From: Mesostigma viride
Taxonomy: Eukaryota; Streptophyta; Mesostigmatophyceae; Mesostigmatales; Mesostigmataceae
Length of the DNA stretch: 64,000 bases
NCBI GenBank assembly: GCA_009746045.1
Contig: RPFO01000079.1
Location: 3,208,285 to 3,272,284, forward strand
Reading direction: 5' to 3'
A model generated the notes under the pieces. It had not been told where the DNA came from. It was given only the letters and a program-made list of their open reading frames with translations, and did no database searches. Positions within the stretch are counted from its first letter, which is position 1; each line of letters starts with the position of its first letter. This document shows, piece by piece, positions 20,435 to 35,400 of this stretch. A program made the position numbers and the translations under genes.

Positions 20435-23400
20435 TCACTTGCTGGCCGCATCGCCCTGCAGGTAGTACACCCAGGGTGAGGGTGACTCGGGACAAGTGAT
20501 GAGCAGCTTGCCGTTGCGCGGCTTGCCGGGCACGGGCGCGTACTTGATGGCAATCGCGACCATCTTCTTGGGCGTGATCGTCTCGCTCTTGCCCACTGCA
20601 AAGCACGGGTTGTCGACTGAGAGCGAGAAGACGACCTGCTTGGGGAACACGTTGCGGAAGTTGATGCTGCTGCCGCTCGCCTTGATCACAAATGGGCCCT
20701 GTGGCTTGGGCGGGATGCAGCGCCCCGCGACAGGGACCTGGTGCTCCCCTCCCGCCGCCGACTTGACCAGCAGCATGTCCTTGAAGTAGTCACCGATGCG
20801 CACTGGCTCGAACGTGATGTCCACCTCGACGTCGATCCCCTCGGGACCTGCGGGGTGGCCCACCACCGTCGGCTCCACGTCAAACCCGCTCTCGCCTTTG
20901 TTCGCCAGCGTGCACGCATACTCGGCCTTTGCGTTCAGGTAGTGCATGAAGTGGAACGGCTGCATCTGGCGCTGGCCCAGTGGGACCACGAAGGAGATGG
21001 TGTGCTCGGGGCCCGGGGCCGACCCCACCAGCTTGAGCTCGTACGCGTGCAGGCCCAGGACGTCCGACTCTAGCTCCAGTCGCGCAGTCTCCTCACCTGT
21101 GACCAGCGGCCGGTAGCTCACTGGCACGACCGCCTCGCCGCCCGCCTTGACGACGACCTTTGGCGGCACGACCACGGCGGCGTTGTTGCACTTGGACACA
21201 AACGTGGCCTCGGATTCCATCGGGTTCTGCAGCTTGACGCTCGCTGTCGCCAGCTGGCGCACTGGCGCCTCGAGGAGGAGGCTCGTGACGGTTGCCGGCG
21301 ACGAGATGGCGAACTCGAGCGTGTACAGCAGGTACTCCCCTGTGCCCTCATTGAGGAACTTGACGCGCGCGGACGCGGCCCCCGGCTTGTACGCAAAGAA
21401 GGAGAGCTTGTACTCGCGTGAGGTCAGCGCGGGCACGTCGATGTACTCGGGCCCGCGCAGGGTGGTCCCTGGGGTGATGGGCGGGAGCAGCTCCACCACC
21501 GCCTTGAACCGCTGCGGCCGGTTGAGCCAGTTGTCAACGACGAGCGACGCCTTGGCCGCCTCCTTTGCGACCGCGGGCACTTTCACGTTGTCGATGGGCA
21601 ATGGCTCCTTGGCCACGCCCTTGAGGGTGTACAGCAGCGCGGTGCCATCCGGCATGGGGAAGAACGCCGTCCCTGCGTGGGGAGCGGTCGCGGGGGCCAT
21701 GGCCATCGGCAGGTACGTGATCGGGTAGTCGGTCGACTGGCCTGCCTTGATGGCCAAGAACTCGGGTCCCGAGAAATACTCGGGCCCCACGACCGGCTTG
21801 AGGGCCCAGTCCGTGTTGCTCTTGTTGGTCACCTTGATCGCCTTGGTGGCGGCGAGCCGGACATTGGTCTCGAGCGAAATCGTCTCAGCTTGCGGCTGCA
21901 CCGCCACGCACATGCCCGTCAGCGTCAGGTGCTGGGTCGCCCCTCCCTCGATCGTGCATGGGAGGCGCTCGAGGAGGATGTCCGGGTTCACCGCCGTCGG
22001 GTGGAAGGTCACGTCCAGCTTCACGTCCTGGTTGGGCGCGATGAACCCGCTGGAGGGGGACACTGAGAACTCGGACCCAAAGGAGGCCTCGTCCCACGCG
22101 AAGCGCGCGGCCAGGTCACCCGTGTTCTCCAGCTGCACGCGCTTGGTCACGCGGCTGCCTTGTGCGACCGCTCCAAAGGGGAGGTTGTCCACGGCCAGCT
22201 TGCACTCCACGCCCAGGCCGGCACCCTGCATGCAGATCGTGGTGTGTGTGGTGTTGTGTGGTGTTGTGTGCGTGTATGTGTATGTGTGTGTGTGTGCGTG
22301 TGTGTGTGTGTGTGGAATTGTGGGTGGGAACCGAGGGCAGAATGTGTGTGGGTGGGATGGTGTGCAGGAGACGAGAGCAGGGGAAGTGAGGTCAGCGCGA
22401 CGTGCACGCTTGCGGGGAACACACCAGAGTCTGCCCCAAAACGCCCCAACGGGCTCACAAGGGAGGCCTTCTTGCTTGTCACGTGGCATGCAAAGCAAAA
22501 AAAGAGGCCGCCCTACCGACGCCTAGAACACCGATGCAACGCAACGCGGCGCTGAGGCGTGGCAGCACGACTGGGCATCAAACGAAGCAGAAAACGCAAA
22601 ATGGCCACCTCATACAACCACAGCAGTGGCAGCAGCAGGAGCAGCAGCAGCAGCAGCAGTAACATAGAAGTTTCGTAGCACAAGATTGGGTAGCACAAAA
22701 TTGGGTGACCACGAAATTGAAGAGCACAGCGCCGCGTCGCCAAAACGCACCTGCACCACAAAGAGCGTGCGCGGCGCCCCCGCCACCTCGGCGACCACCT
22801 CCTCCTTGAACGGCCGCGTGCGTGCCTGCGGGCAGAACCGCAGGTCGATTGACGCCGTCTCCCTGGGCCCCAGCATCATCTCCGCTTGGCTGGTGACAGA
22901 TATGGCGTAACGCTCCAGCCGGACCAAGCTCGGGGTGAGGGACAGAGTGGTCGCCACCTTGGAACGGTTGGTGAGCTTGACGCTCTTGAGGACCTCCGAC
23001 CCCGGCCGCACCGAGCCCAGGTTGAGGTTGGCTTGTGCCGGGTTGGCGAGCTCGAGCCGAATCGGGATGCCCTCACCCGTGATGGTCACGGAGACGGGGT
23101 ATAGACCATTGACCTCGAACCGGACCACCTCCTTGTAGACCACCGTCTCCCGAGGGGTGAACACGACCGGAAAGGAGACCTCCTGGCCGGGCCCCAGGAT
23201 GGTCGGCGTGGCCAGCACCTCCAGGTGGGGCGTGTTCTCGTACAGCATGTCGAAGCTGATGTCCTCCGTGTCCTGGTTGGCCACCGTGAGCATGACCTTG
23301 TTAGGGTGCATCCCGGGCGCGTGCAGGAAGCAAGGGCCAAAGTCATGGGTATAGAAGGAGAAGCGCAGCTTGGGCTGGTGGCCGTGGCCGGACAGCAGGA

Positions 23401-26400
23401 GCTTATACTTGCGCCCATTCACGATCTGGAGAAGGGCCTCGTGGGCCTTGAGCGCGGCCGTTGATGTCGGGCAGTAGACAAGGTCGCACACCACGCGGCC
23501 GCCCTTGGGGACGTTTGCCGTGGGGGGGGCAACCGAGAGAGGGAACGCGGTGTCATTCGGAGGCGAGTTGAGCGACCAGATGAAGTCAAACGCGGCCTCT
23601 CCCGCGTTCACGACTGCAATCTTGCGCACCTTGCGCTCGTGGAGCGCCACCTGTCCAAAATCCACCGCGTTGCCCTTGGAGCCAGGGACCAGCTCGACCA
23701 TGTCCCCTGCGGAGATCTCTCCTGCAGCAATGGCGGCCAGGCTTCCGGTGGCGGTCATCGCGGGGACGGCCGACGCACGGCTCCCCGACGGGGGCGCCTC
23801 GATGGAGACGACGTCGTGGATCGCATAGCCCTCGCCCTTGACGTTGAGGGTCAGCCGCGACGGCTTCTTGCGCACGGTGACGACGACGTTGAAGTTGAAC
23901 GCCTTCTCCACGCCGGGCGCGAACATGACCTCCACGGGGAGGGTCCCGTTGGGCGGCACCATGCCGGACGACGGGTTAAACTGGAGCACGGGCCTCGAGG
24001 CCTCCGCGGCCGCTGCTGCTCCCGCGCTCGAGGACACGACCCCACCTGCGTCCGCCCCGGACCGTAGCTCTCCCAGGTCGTAGGTGGACTTGTCGACTAC
24101 GAACGAGAAGGGGACGTCCTCGTCGTTGGTCACGTGGAGCGTCTCGCGCGACCAGCCGCCCACGAGCACGCGGCCAAACTGGACGCTGGCGCGGTCGAGC
24201 GCCACGCGGGGCTCCAGCACGTGGCCCACCAGCAGGAAGGGCACGCTGATGTCTTGGTCCGGGATGCGGAAGCGCCAGAAGGACTCGGACAGCTCCTCGC
24301 TCTCCGGCATGTACTCAAACGCCATCTCGTACTTGCGGCCGCTCATGATGAGGCCTGCCCGGTGGAGGCAGCGGAACGGGCCGACCGCCGCACCGCCCGC
24401 GCTGCTACTGTCGGGCGGGGCCGGCGTGGCGGCAGTGCTGGTACTGCTGGCATCCGCCGCGCTGCTGCTGGGCACCGCGATGGACTCCCACACAAAGTCG
24501 TACGAGACATTGGTCGGGTTGAGCACGTGGAAGCGCACCGCGTTGCGCACCTTGGTGCCCAGCGACTCGAACTCGAGCACTTTGGTCTTGGGGTCGAGCG
24601 GGCCCAGTCGGCCCCCTGGCCCGCGCAGCTCCGGGTTGCGCCGCCCGGCCGAGAGGTAGTCGCTCTCCGGCAGCTCAAAGTGGCACCAGGGGCGCGTCAC
24701 CCTTCCCCCCAGGGGGATGCGGATCTGCTCGTACCCTGGCTCCAGATTCTCCATAGTGCACGCAAGGATCCGGGAACAGTCCTCAACCTCCATCGGCGCG
24801 AAACGGACCGTGACGGCCACGGTCTCACCTGCAGGGACGGTCCCTGACGCGGGCTTCACGCTGAAGAGCGGCGGCAGCGGGGCCCCGTTGGCACCCACGA
24901 TGGCCCCGTTGCCGGTGGCGCTGCCGTCGTCGGGCGTGCCGTCGGGGAAGAGGACGGCCCAACTGTAGACGAGCGCCGCGCGGCTCGTGTTCTTGAGCGG
25001 GAACGTGAACGTGCGCGCCTGGAACATCATCGTCGAGCGGAAGAGGATCGGCTTGGTGTCGCACTCGTAGCGCGCGTTGTCCGCGCGCGCAAACACCTTG
25101 AGGTGGAGCGTCTTGGAGCAAGGGGGGGGCGGTCGGGCGTCCCCCGCGCCCGCCCCCGCGCCGCCCTTGCCCTTCCCGGCCGCCTCCTTCCCCTTCCCAC
25201 CCTTGGGGGGCTCTGGCGTCCCCCCCCTCTTGGCCCCCTCGGGAGGGGTCTTGGGGGGTGTTTTGGTCCCCGACTTGGGATCCGCCTTGCCCTTGCCTGG
25301 GGGTGCCCCCTTGCCCCCCTTGACTGCCCCCGTCATCGTCCACCCCTCCCCATCCAACACGATCGCCTCATACGCAGGCTCAGGGACCGTCTCGGTGACC
25401 TTGCGGGGGAGACCCGGGGCGTCCCCCTCGGCTCCTTCCCCTGGGCTAACCCCTTCCTCCTCGGTGACGTAGCGGACCGTGACCATGCGATCATCCCACT
25501 GGGTGGGAGGGACGTGGGGCCCCGCGGCCCCGCTGGCGTCCTCGTAATGAATCGGCACGAGCTCTAGCTCCATGGTCGCCGGGTCGTACTCGACCGCCTC
25601 CTCGGGTGCGAATGTGAACAGGGCGTCGATAGACGCGTGCGCGTGCAGATGGCCCGACGAGGGGGTCATCGTGACGTGCGCCAGGTGCTGCCAGGAGAAG
25701 CGCAGGTGGTGGTCCGAGTTGTTCTTGAGCATGAACGCGACCTCGCGGCCCTTGGCCCCCACGGGGCAGTCCTCCACGTGGAGCTCGTCGTCGAGGCTAT
25801 CGGGAAGGCCGAAGAAAGTGACGTCCTCCAGGTAACACTCGCCGGAGAGCGACACGCGCTGCCGCTCAAACTGGTTGTGGCGGACGGCCAGAAGGCACTC
25901 GTGCTGGAAGGAGCCGACGCGTGCCGGCTCGAAGAGGAGGTCGAACACAAAGGAGCGTTTGGGCTCGAGGGAGAGGCCGAGCTCGCCCGAGGTACGAACG
26001 GCGCCGCCGCCGATGAACTTGCCGCCATGCTGGCCGGGCGCAGGCAGCAGCGCAAAGGCCTCGTGGGCGGGGAAGCTCATGCTGGCGGACGCAGGGATGA
26101 TGCCATCGTTCTGAAGAGGGGCAAGAAGGAAAGGTGAAAGGGCACAGGGAGGGAAAAAGGGGGAGAACATAAGGGAAGCCAAACCGTAAATCGTACTGTA
26201 AAGAGAATCAGGGAAGTTGATCGTGACGAAGTAAATCGGTCTGCAGAGGGGTAGCCAGGAGGAAAACATGGGAAAGAACTATAAGGGAAGTAAAAAATTA
26301 AAACACGTGTGCTTTACGGGACTTGGCTCTAGGCGACTATGCCCCAGCACATCGTCCCAACACGGGGTACATCATGGAAGTAAGTATCATCCAGCCTGGA

Positions 26401-29400
26401 GCACCTCTTTCTCCCACCCTTCCAGTTCGCGCATCCCCACCCACCCGCAGTGTGACCGTGAGGTTGTGTTTCACCACATCAGAAACAGCGCGAGCATGAG
26501 GCCACCCACCCACCTGCAGTGTGACGCTCAGGTTGTGCTTCTTGCCCAGCAACAGGCGCGGGAAGCGCAGCAGCGGCGCGCCGGCCACGTCCCACTCCTG
26601 TGGGCTCTTGATCGTGACGGTCGGCAGCGTCCCCTCCCCCAGCAGCGTGCACGTGAGCATCTTGGTCTTCGGGTCGCTCCCGTTCTCCACCACCGCCTCC
26701 AGAATCGCCGCGTAGCTCTGGATCTCCCGCGGAGAAAAGTAGAGAGTGACGTACCGGTGCTCGTGAGGGGGGATGTCCAACTTGCCTGGCTGGACATCCA
26801 TGGGGAAACCCGACAGCTCCTCCCCGCCGCCCTTGCCCCCCTTGCCTCCCTTCTCCCCCCCCTTTGCGCCACCCCCGGAGGGGCCACCATGCCGCTCCTC
26901 GATCACACGTGGCCGCACGCTCAGCAACACCGTGCACCCGACCTTGTTCGGGTTGGTCAGCTTTATGCTGGCAGATACCCCGTGGTCCTCCTCGCCCTCG
27001 CCCTCGGCGCGCGGGCTGACCAGACCACTCGCGTCCGCAAAGTGACTCTCGTCCGCGTCCTTGCCCCCCTTGTCCTTGCCGCCACGCTTCGCCCCCGCGG
27101 GTGGCGTGGCCGCCTTTTTGGCCCCCTTGGCATCGGCCGCCGCCACTGCAGCCCCTCCCCCCATCTGGGCGATAATTGGCCCGAACGAGAACGTCCGGTC
27201 CCGGATTGAGAACACGTTCCGCTCCGCCCCAAACGGGTCCACCGACGCCACCAGCCGGTGCTCCTCGAACACGGCCTTGAGGTCGTCCGTGACGATCCCA
27301 GGGATGCACGACTCGCCCGCGATCTCGTACGGGAGGCCGCCCGGGTGCACCGCAGGGTCCCTGTCGGTGATGTCCACCCCGACCAGCTCGCAGTAGGTGC
27401 GCGCGTTCTCTGCGCGGAAGCCCACTGTGATGCGCACGCTCGACCCGGGCTCCACCTCGCCGCTGCTGGGCGACACCGTGAAGTTGCCGATTGTGATCGT
27501 GTCCACGGTGCCGCCCTTGCCGCCCTTCTTGACATCCGCGGGCTTGGCCTTGGCGTCCTTGCCCTTGGGATCGGGCTTCCCGCCCTTGGCATCCGGCGCG
27601 GCCTTGCCTCCTTTCTTGGCGTCGGGGGCCTTGGGCGACTTGACGTCCCCCTCGTCGCCCGAGAGCCCCGCGGCTGCCCTCTCCGCGGCTTCCTTCTCTG
27701 CTGCCTCCCGCTCCGCCTCCCGCCTCGCTTCCTCCTCGCCGTAGTCGAACAGCGTGAACGAGAAGGGGAAGTGGCCCGTGTTGCTGATCTCGAACGTGCG
27801 CGGGTTGGCGCTCGTATTGTAGACCAGGGGCCCAAAGTTGATGCCCCGCGCGGGCAGGATGGCGTATTTGGAGAAGACGGCCTGAAGCGACACGTGGACG
27901 GGCATCGCGCTCTCCTGCTTCCCTGTCAGAGTCTCCACGATTGCGAGCACAATGTCCGTGTTGTCTCGGAGCGAGACCTCGTGAGCCAGGAGATGATTCG
28001 CGTTGAACAGGAGTTGGACCTCGAGGGGTTTCCCGTCAGGGGGGACGTTCCCGGATACCGGGTTTATCGTGAACACCTCGCGCACGGCCGCGCTCTTGAG
28101 CTGGAACGCAAACCCGACCTCGTACTTGCCCTTGTTGACGAGCGTCAGCTTGCGCACCGCGTCCTCCGCCACCTTGACGACGCCAAAGTCGACGCCCCCG
28201 TGCGGCGGCATGGCCTCGGGGGGGGAGGGGAACTTGACGTCGATCTCGATCTTGTATGCCTCGCCCGTCACAGGGAGCGTCACCTCCTGGCTGGGGCTCA
28301 GCAGGCTCTCCACGTCCTCCACCTGGCCAGGTGCAGGGGAAGAGGGAAGAAGAGGTGTGGGGGGGGCAGAAGAATGGGCAGTGAGGGGGGGCGTGTGTGA
28401 CGAGTGTGCGGTAATCGTTGATGGCTATCTCCGCTGGGTAGCCAGGCACTTGGACAAGCATGACATACAATGAGATCCAATCCGACGTTGGCAAAGAAGC
28501 AAAGTCAAAGGCATGCAAACAACCACAGAGAGTTGAGAATTGTACATTATCACATCATGTCATACACTCTAGAAATAGATCGCCGACAAATCCACTACTC
28601 TATGCAACCGACCAAAACCACCAGCTTGTGGTCAAACACCTTCACCTTCTGCTCGCCCTACCCCGCACATCTCCCTACGCCACATACCCTAACACGCCCA
28701 TCTGGCAGGCAAGCATCGCTCCTACCACCACCATGTACTACTAGCACCACCACAATGTACTACGAGCACCAGCTTGTGGTCAAACACCTTTTCTACCTAT
28801 TCCACATATCCCCCTAGCCACTCTACAACAAACAACTCCCCTACCATACTTACCACCAGCACCAGCTTGTGGTCAAACACCTTCTTCTCCACGGCGCGCA
28901 GCTGGATCAGCACCTCCGCCTCGGCGTGCGGCTGCAGCGTGCCCTCCGTCGGGCTCACACTAAACTCGGGCGACAGATCCGCCACGCCCACCAGCTTCCA
29001 CTTGACAGGAAGCAGGCAAACGTTCCGCACGACCAGCTTCTTCTTGTCCACATGGTCGAGCAGCAGCCGCTCAAACTTGATCGCGTTCTGGTCCAGCTCC
29101 ACGAGCGGCTTGGTGCCCGTGCACTGGAGGAGGAACTCGACCGGGACAGGGTTGTGACGGATGCGGCACACGAGCGCGTCCTCAAGCCCACCAATCTCCT
29201 CTGGGAACGCGAACACGGTGACTTCTTGCGTCTCGTCCACTCGCAGGTCCAAGCTGCTTGGGTGCACGAAGAAGGGGCACTGCGGGGGCGGCGGCTCCTC
29301 TTCCACGGGGGCCCCCTTGGCGCCCGCTTTCCCTTTGGCAGGGCCGCGCTGCCCCTTCTCGGGGGTCTTGGGGGGAGGCGCTGCTCCCTTGCCCGGCGGC

Positions 29401-32400
29401 TTCTTGCCCTTGGTCGGGGATGCATTGGCGGCGGCTTCCGCAGCGGCGGCGGCGGCGGCCTCCGCGGCGCGCTCCGCCTCCGACTTGATGACAAAGTCCA
29501 CGTGGCAGTCAAACAGGCCGTTGTTGGAGATTCGGAACTTCTCGCAGTTGTCTGGGTGGCAGCGGGCGGGGTCCTCGAGGACGCCCGCGCGCGGCTTGTT
29601 CACGAGCAGGGGGCCGTAGTCGAACACGCCGCGGTTGATCACGTACTGCTTGCGCACAGCACCGGGGCCCGTCTTGCTCTTGACCTTGCGGTAGAAGACG
29701 TTGCGGTAGTCCTGGAAGGGGTGGGGGGGAAGCACAGAGGGAAAGGAGGGGTAAGGGGTGGATGGGGATCGGGATGCCCAAAGGGAATGTGTGTGTGTGT
29801 GTGTGTGTGTGTGAAGAAAAGGAGGCAAAAGAGCTGAAGGTGAGCTTGCCTTGAACTGCGCAAAGAATGGTTCAAAAGGCGGTGGGTGACATCAAGGATT
29901 ATCCAGGGCCCCAAGACCTTGAAGTGCTAGCCCTGCAGTCATGTCATCGGTTCTGTGGAACCAGCTAGGACGGTTGATGGGCCAACCGGCTGCAGAGAGG
30001 GCCCGCGTGCTGCAACCTTTGAAAAATTAAACTTAACTGTACAGGTGGACAGTCTCTCACAGATGACATACCCCCAATCATGGACCTCCTTTCAGGATAT
30101 GGCTCTCAGCATACGACACACATCCTTGATCGCAACTGGCATGCAAACGTATGACAAAGAAGTCCAAAACAAACGGAGCTGTCCTCATGTGCAGCAAGGG
30201 TACATGACGTGACGTTTGTGCACAAAGGGTAGCACTCACAACTGGTTCATGGCCAGCACTCACACAGGCTGCATGGACAGCATTCACAAAACACAAAGGG
30301 GTCAACGGCTAGCCCATGTGACTCGGCCCTCAGCCTCTCCACCACAAGCATGTGACCGTACCTGCGAGATCTGCGGGTACGTGCACGTCCCTGTGCAGGT
30401 GAGCGTGCTCCCCGTGCCCGCGCCCGCCACCTCGAATGCGAGCGACTCGGTGAACTTTCCGCACTCGGCCGACTCGAAGCGCACCAGCAGCTGGACGCTC
30501 CCTTTGGCAGGGACGATCCACCGAGTTTGCTGCGTGAACGTGGGCGCGGGGGCGGGTGCCCCCCCCTCCTGCCCCTCCCCCTCCTGGGGTTGCCCAGGGG
30601 GCGGCGCCACGGGAGTGAAGATGGTGAAGTGGGTGACAAGCGGCCGGGGCGCACGCGCACGCGGCCGGCGCACGACCTGCATGATGGACGCCTCAGGGAT
30701 GATGCGAGACAGCTCCGCCGCGCTGCGCCACTCGGGCAAAGTGCGGCACATCTCGGCCAGCAGGCGCAGAATGCCAGCCTCCGCAACCGGGTCCAACGCC
30801 ACCGTTGCTGCCGCTGTTGGTGCGGACGGTGCTTGTGCCGCCGGTGCACCTTCCTCTGGTGCTGTTGCTGCCGGCGCTGGTGCTGCGGATGATGCAGGCG
30901 CTGAGGGTTGGGTGCCACCACCCGCCACCCTTGACGCATCGATCAGCCGCACACGCACCATTGTGCCCTTGGGTGGCGGCGGTAGCGGGACGGCACCACC
31001 ATCCGCAGGCCGAGCAGGCAAGCCCACCATCGCCCTCACAGCAGCGTCCTGATCCAGGTAGTACGCATCCAGCTCCTCGGGCGGCACGGTCCGCGTGGGG
31101 ACCGCTGGCTTGGGAGCTGCTGGTGCTGTCGACACGCCCTGTCCGGACCCTTCTCCACCGAGTAGACCATCAATGGCCGGCGTAGCGGGCCGACTCACAC
31201 CATCGGCAACCCCCGCTGCCCCCTCAGCCACAGGAGACATGGGCATGGCGTCCGCCCCCTCCACTGGGGGCGCCAACCCGGCCATCACGCGCGCCCCTTC
31301 CTTGTCCACCTGTAACAGCATGAGGTGAACACGCCCCGGGCCTGACCACGATGGCTCCACCGTGGCTGCCCTCGCCATGACCTCCTTCACGGCCGCCTCG
31401 GTGGCGGCCGCTCGTTCCTCTGCCGCCGCCTTGCTCTCCTTCTTGGCGCCCTTGGCGGGCGTGGATGCCGCCGCGGCGGCCGCACGGACCTCGGCCGCCT
31501 CTGCCTCGGCCGCCAGTAGCGCCTTCTTGCGTGCGCTGGTCAGCCCGAAGGCGGTCAGCACCGCCTCCAGGACCTGGTCGCGCGACGCGTATGCCGACCA
31601 CAGGCCGTCCACCACAAAGCCAGCGCACTCCCTCACGGGTCGTGTTTCTGCTGGCGCGCTATCGCTGGCCATTTGGCCTGCACCCGCGTCTGCGGCACCA
31701 TGGCCAGGGGTATCTCCTAAAGGTTTTGGAGCACCCTCATCAGGGGCTGGTGTCCCACTGGCATCCGTCCCCTCGGCCGGTGCGTCGCCCACTGGCTTGG
31801 CCTCCCCTTTCACCTCGCCGTTTGCACCGGCATCCGTCACCACGGGGGCAGGGGCAGCGGTCGCTCTCGACCTGGCAAACTCGGCCTGCATCGCCTCGTG
31901 CATCAAGTCCGCCATGACCGACATCGGCAGCTTGCGCTTGACAGGTGCTGCGGGGGCCTCACCCGCCAGCGGGGTGGTCGGCCGCTTGGCATCTTTCGCC
32001 GCTGGCTTCGTCCCAGGCTTGGCGGGCCGCGCGCCGCCCTTTGAGGTCGGTTTCTCTGGTTCCACGATGGGCGGGCGCAGGTGGGTGATCGCGGCTGCTG
32101 CTGCCGCGCTGACACCTGGCACCTTGCCCGCCTCAACGTTGGCGAGCGTCACGTCCGTCTGGCCGGATGCCACCGCGGATGCCAGCGCCGCGTCCACCTT
32201 GGCCATGGCCTCGTGCACCACGTCGTCCACTCGCAGCCGGCACAGCTTGTACCGGTCCGCCAGCAGCGTTGCCGCACTGGTCTTGCCGCACTGGGGGGGG
32301 CCATCGAGCACGATGCCGATCTGCTTTGACAGGAATGCAGCGAAGAGCGCGGCAGGGTCCTCGGGGGTGGCCGCAGAGTTCCCCCCAAGGCCCCATTCCG

Positions 32401-35400
32401 CCAGATCCACCGGGCCCTTGTTCACCGCGAGGCTGCCCACGCCTTCCTCCCCTCCCCCATCCTCCTCTCCGGGGGGCGGTCTCCCCTCCGCCTCGGCGGC
32501 CGCGGCGGCCGCCTCTTCTTCTTGCATCCGGCGACGCGACTCCTCGGCGGCGCGCTCCATCTCCACGCGCGCATTGTGGGCCTCCACCAGCTCAGGCCAG
32601 AGCGGGTCGCCCGCGCCAAGGGGAGGGAGGAGCATGAACTCGTCTACTGGAGGCGCATGCGGGGTATCCTTGGCCCCCGGCTTGCCACTCGCCGTCTTAT
32701 CGGCAGCGGTGGGCTTCCCAGACGTGGCGTCGAGGCTGGTCGTTGCGTCCAGCGGCGGCGCGGCGCTGGTCACAGCGGCCGCATAACCCTGCGCCGCGCG
32801 CAGCACCTCCTCGTCCACCAGGTACTGCTTGTCGGTGTCCACGCAGAACACCTCGAGCGGCTGGCTGCTCAGGTTCACCAGCCTCACTGAGCGCTCCGCG
32901 GGGCCCGTGTAGCCCTCGCTCCAGCTGGGCAGGATCGCGCCCAGCCGTGCGACCGGGGGCGAGAACTCCACATTGAGGAAGTAGGACGCGGCGCGGCAGC
33001 CCAGCATGTAGCTCTTGGGGTTGTACGCGACCTTGATGGGGACGCGCATGGAGAAGGTGCCACCCTGGAGGGGCCGAGGGGGCGGGGGGATACCATCCCC
33101 AGCGTCCGCGTTCGCTCCGGCTGCTTGTTTAGCGTTCTTGCCGCCAGGACCTGAGGATCCCCCCGCGGCTGCGGAGGGCTTGGCGTCCTTGCCATAGTCG
33201 CGGTGGGGCGGCATGAAGTCCACACGGATGTTCACGCGCTCGTCGGGCTGGAGCATGCCCGCCATGGGCTCGATGCGGAAGTAGGGCCAGTCCTTGGCGC
33301 CCTCCATGGGCTTGTGCGCGCGCCAGTCGGCCGGGACCGTCTTGTGGTTCCACAGCTGCACATACATGGTCTTGCACATGCCCACCTGGACGCCCGAGAA
33401 GTCGAGCAGGTCGGCCGAGAAGGACAGCTCAGGGATCACGACGAGCACCTTGAATACCACGTTCACGGTCGGGCCGCCCTTGACAAAGAGCGGGACGACG
33501 CAGGTGATCGGACCCGGCTGGATGCCCGCGCGGTTGGACTGGAAGGTCACTGAGATCTCCTCGCTCCCGTGCACAGGGGCCCCTGGCAGCTTGACCACGT
33601 TGTCAGGCTCGAAGGAGAACCCGCGCGAGGATAGCAGGTTCTTGTCGGTCGAGATGGTGACCGCGCCCACGCCCGCGTTGGTGATCTTGAAACTCTTCTT
33701 CTTGGCCGTGCCCTTGATCACACTCCCAAAGTCGCACACGTACGTCGCGACGACCACGTTCGAGACGTCCACCTCCATCCCCTTGTGCAGACCGGACTTC
33801 TTCTTGGGGGGCTCCCCCGTCCCCACTGCCCCCTTTGCGCCCGGCTTGAGCGTCGCCCCTGGTTTAAGCGTCTCACCGGGCTTGCCCTTCCCGCCCGTCG
33901 CACCCTCGAGCGTTTTGGTCCCGGCACCCACCGTGGCGGATCCCTTGGCCGCGACCCCAGGTTTCTTGCTGGCATCTGCAACCGCAGACCCCCCCCGCGA
34001 TCCCCCTCGACTGGCCTTCCCTCCCGCCTCCCCCTCACCGCCCGCATCGGCAGCCGCAGCATTCGCAGCAGCGGCCTCTGCTTCTGCGATCGCGACCTCC
34101 TTAGCCGCTGCCTCCTGCGCCGCCAGCTTGCGATGCATCGCCGCGCGGTCCATCTCCACCTCCACCTCCTCGTTGGTGGGTGGGGGTGGTGGAGGGGGTG
34201 ACCATGACCCTCCGCGGGTCTCATCCTCGTCATCCCGTTCCTGCGCGGTGGAATCCGCGGTACTGGGCCGCTTGCCTGGAACGCCGCTCCCGGGGCGGGC
34301 GCCAGAACTACTGCCGGGTCGCCCGCTGTCTCCAGACCCGCGGGGGGTGCCGGGGTGAGACTCCCCTTTTGACCCCGCGGCCAGCCGTGCCATCGGGCCC
34401 GCTTTCCCCGCCTTGGGAGAGAGCAAGATCTGCGGCGGCGGTGGTGCCCCGATGGCCATGTACATGCCCTGTGCTTGCAGCCGCTTGAGGGCCTCTTCCT
34501 TGAGGGAATCGTAGTCGTCGGGCCGGTGGCGGGGCAGCGAGAGCGTGAGCAGCGGGTACATGCCGCAGCCTGTCACAGTGACGCGCACCGGCTCAAAGTG
34601 CGCGATGTCGAGGGTGAAGAACTCGGTCACGCGGTCCGGTACGCCCAGCAGTGTGCGCAAGCAGAACCGCTGCCGCTCGCCCGATGCCAGAGCGCCCTGC
34701 ATCGGTGACACCTGCAGCACGTTGGCCCGCGTGACGGACGACAGATCCACCTTGAAGTCGAACGGGACGCGCCCCGGGTTGGTCAGCACAAACTCGTGCT
34801 CAGTGACCCGGTTGAACGGCACGCGGCCCACATCGATCGACTGCGGCTCAAGCGTGTACCGCATCACGCTCGCCTCTGCCTCCAAGGCCACTGGGTACTG
34901 CGGCCCACCTTCCACCTCGCACACGGCCGTGGCGCGGTGGCGCGCGCCAGCGGCGCCAAAGTAGGTGAACTCCACCGTCTCAGACTCGCCCGGCTGGAGG
35001 CATCCGCGGATAGGGAGCACGTCGAACACTTGGCTGGGCAGCACGGGGCCCGCAGAGGCCGCCGCTGCTGCTGCCGCAGCCGCCGCGGCGGCCGCTCTCC
35101 CTCGGGCGTTCCCTCCTATGACCGACTCAGTGTCAGGTGGCACGACCGCGCCCGCGCCGTCGTCAGCAAACGCCCACGCATACTTTGCGGCCACCTTGCT
35201 GACGTTGGTCATGGTCACGTGGACGCGCTTGGTCGTCTCGTTGAGAACGCAGCCAAAGTCCACGCGCGCCGAGGTCAGCGCCAGGTTCGGCAGGATCATC
35301 TCGCCCACGAGCTCGATCGTGTCGCGCTGCGGGTTGTCCGAGTAGACCACCGTGAGCTGCGTCTTCTGGAGGCTGCTTACGCGGTCCGTGGACTCGCCCG

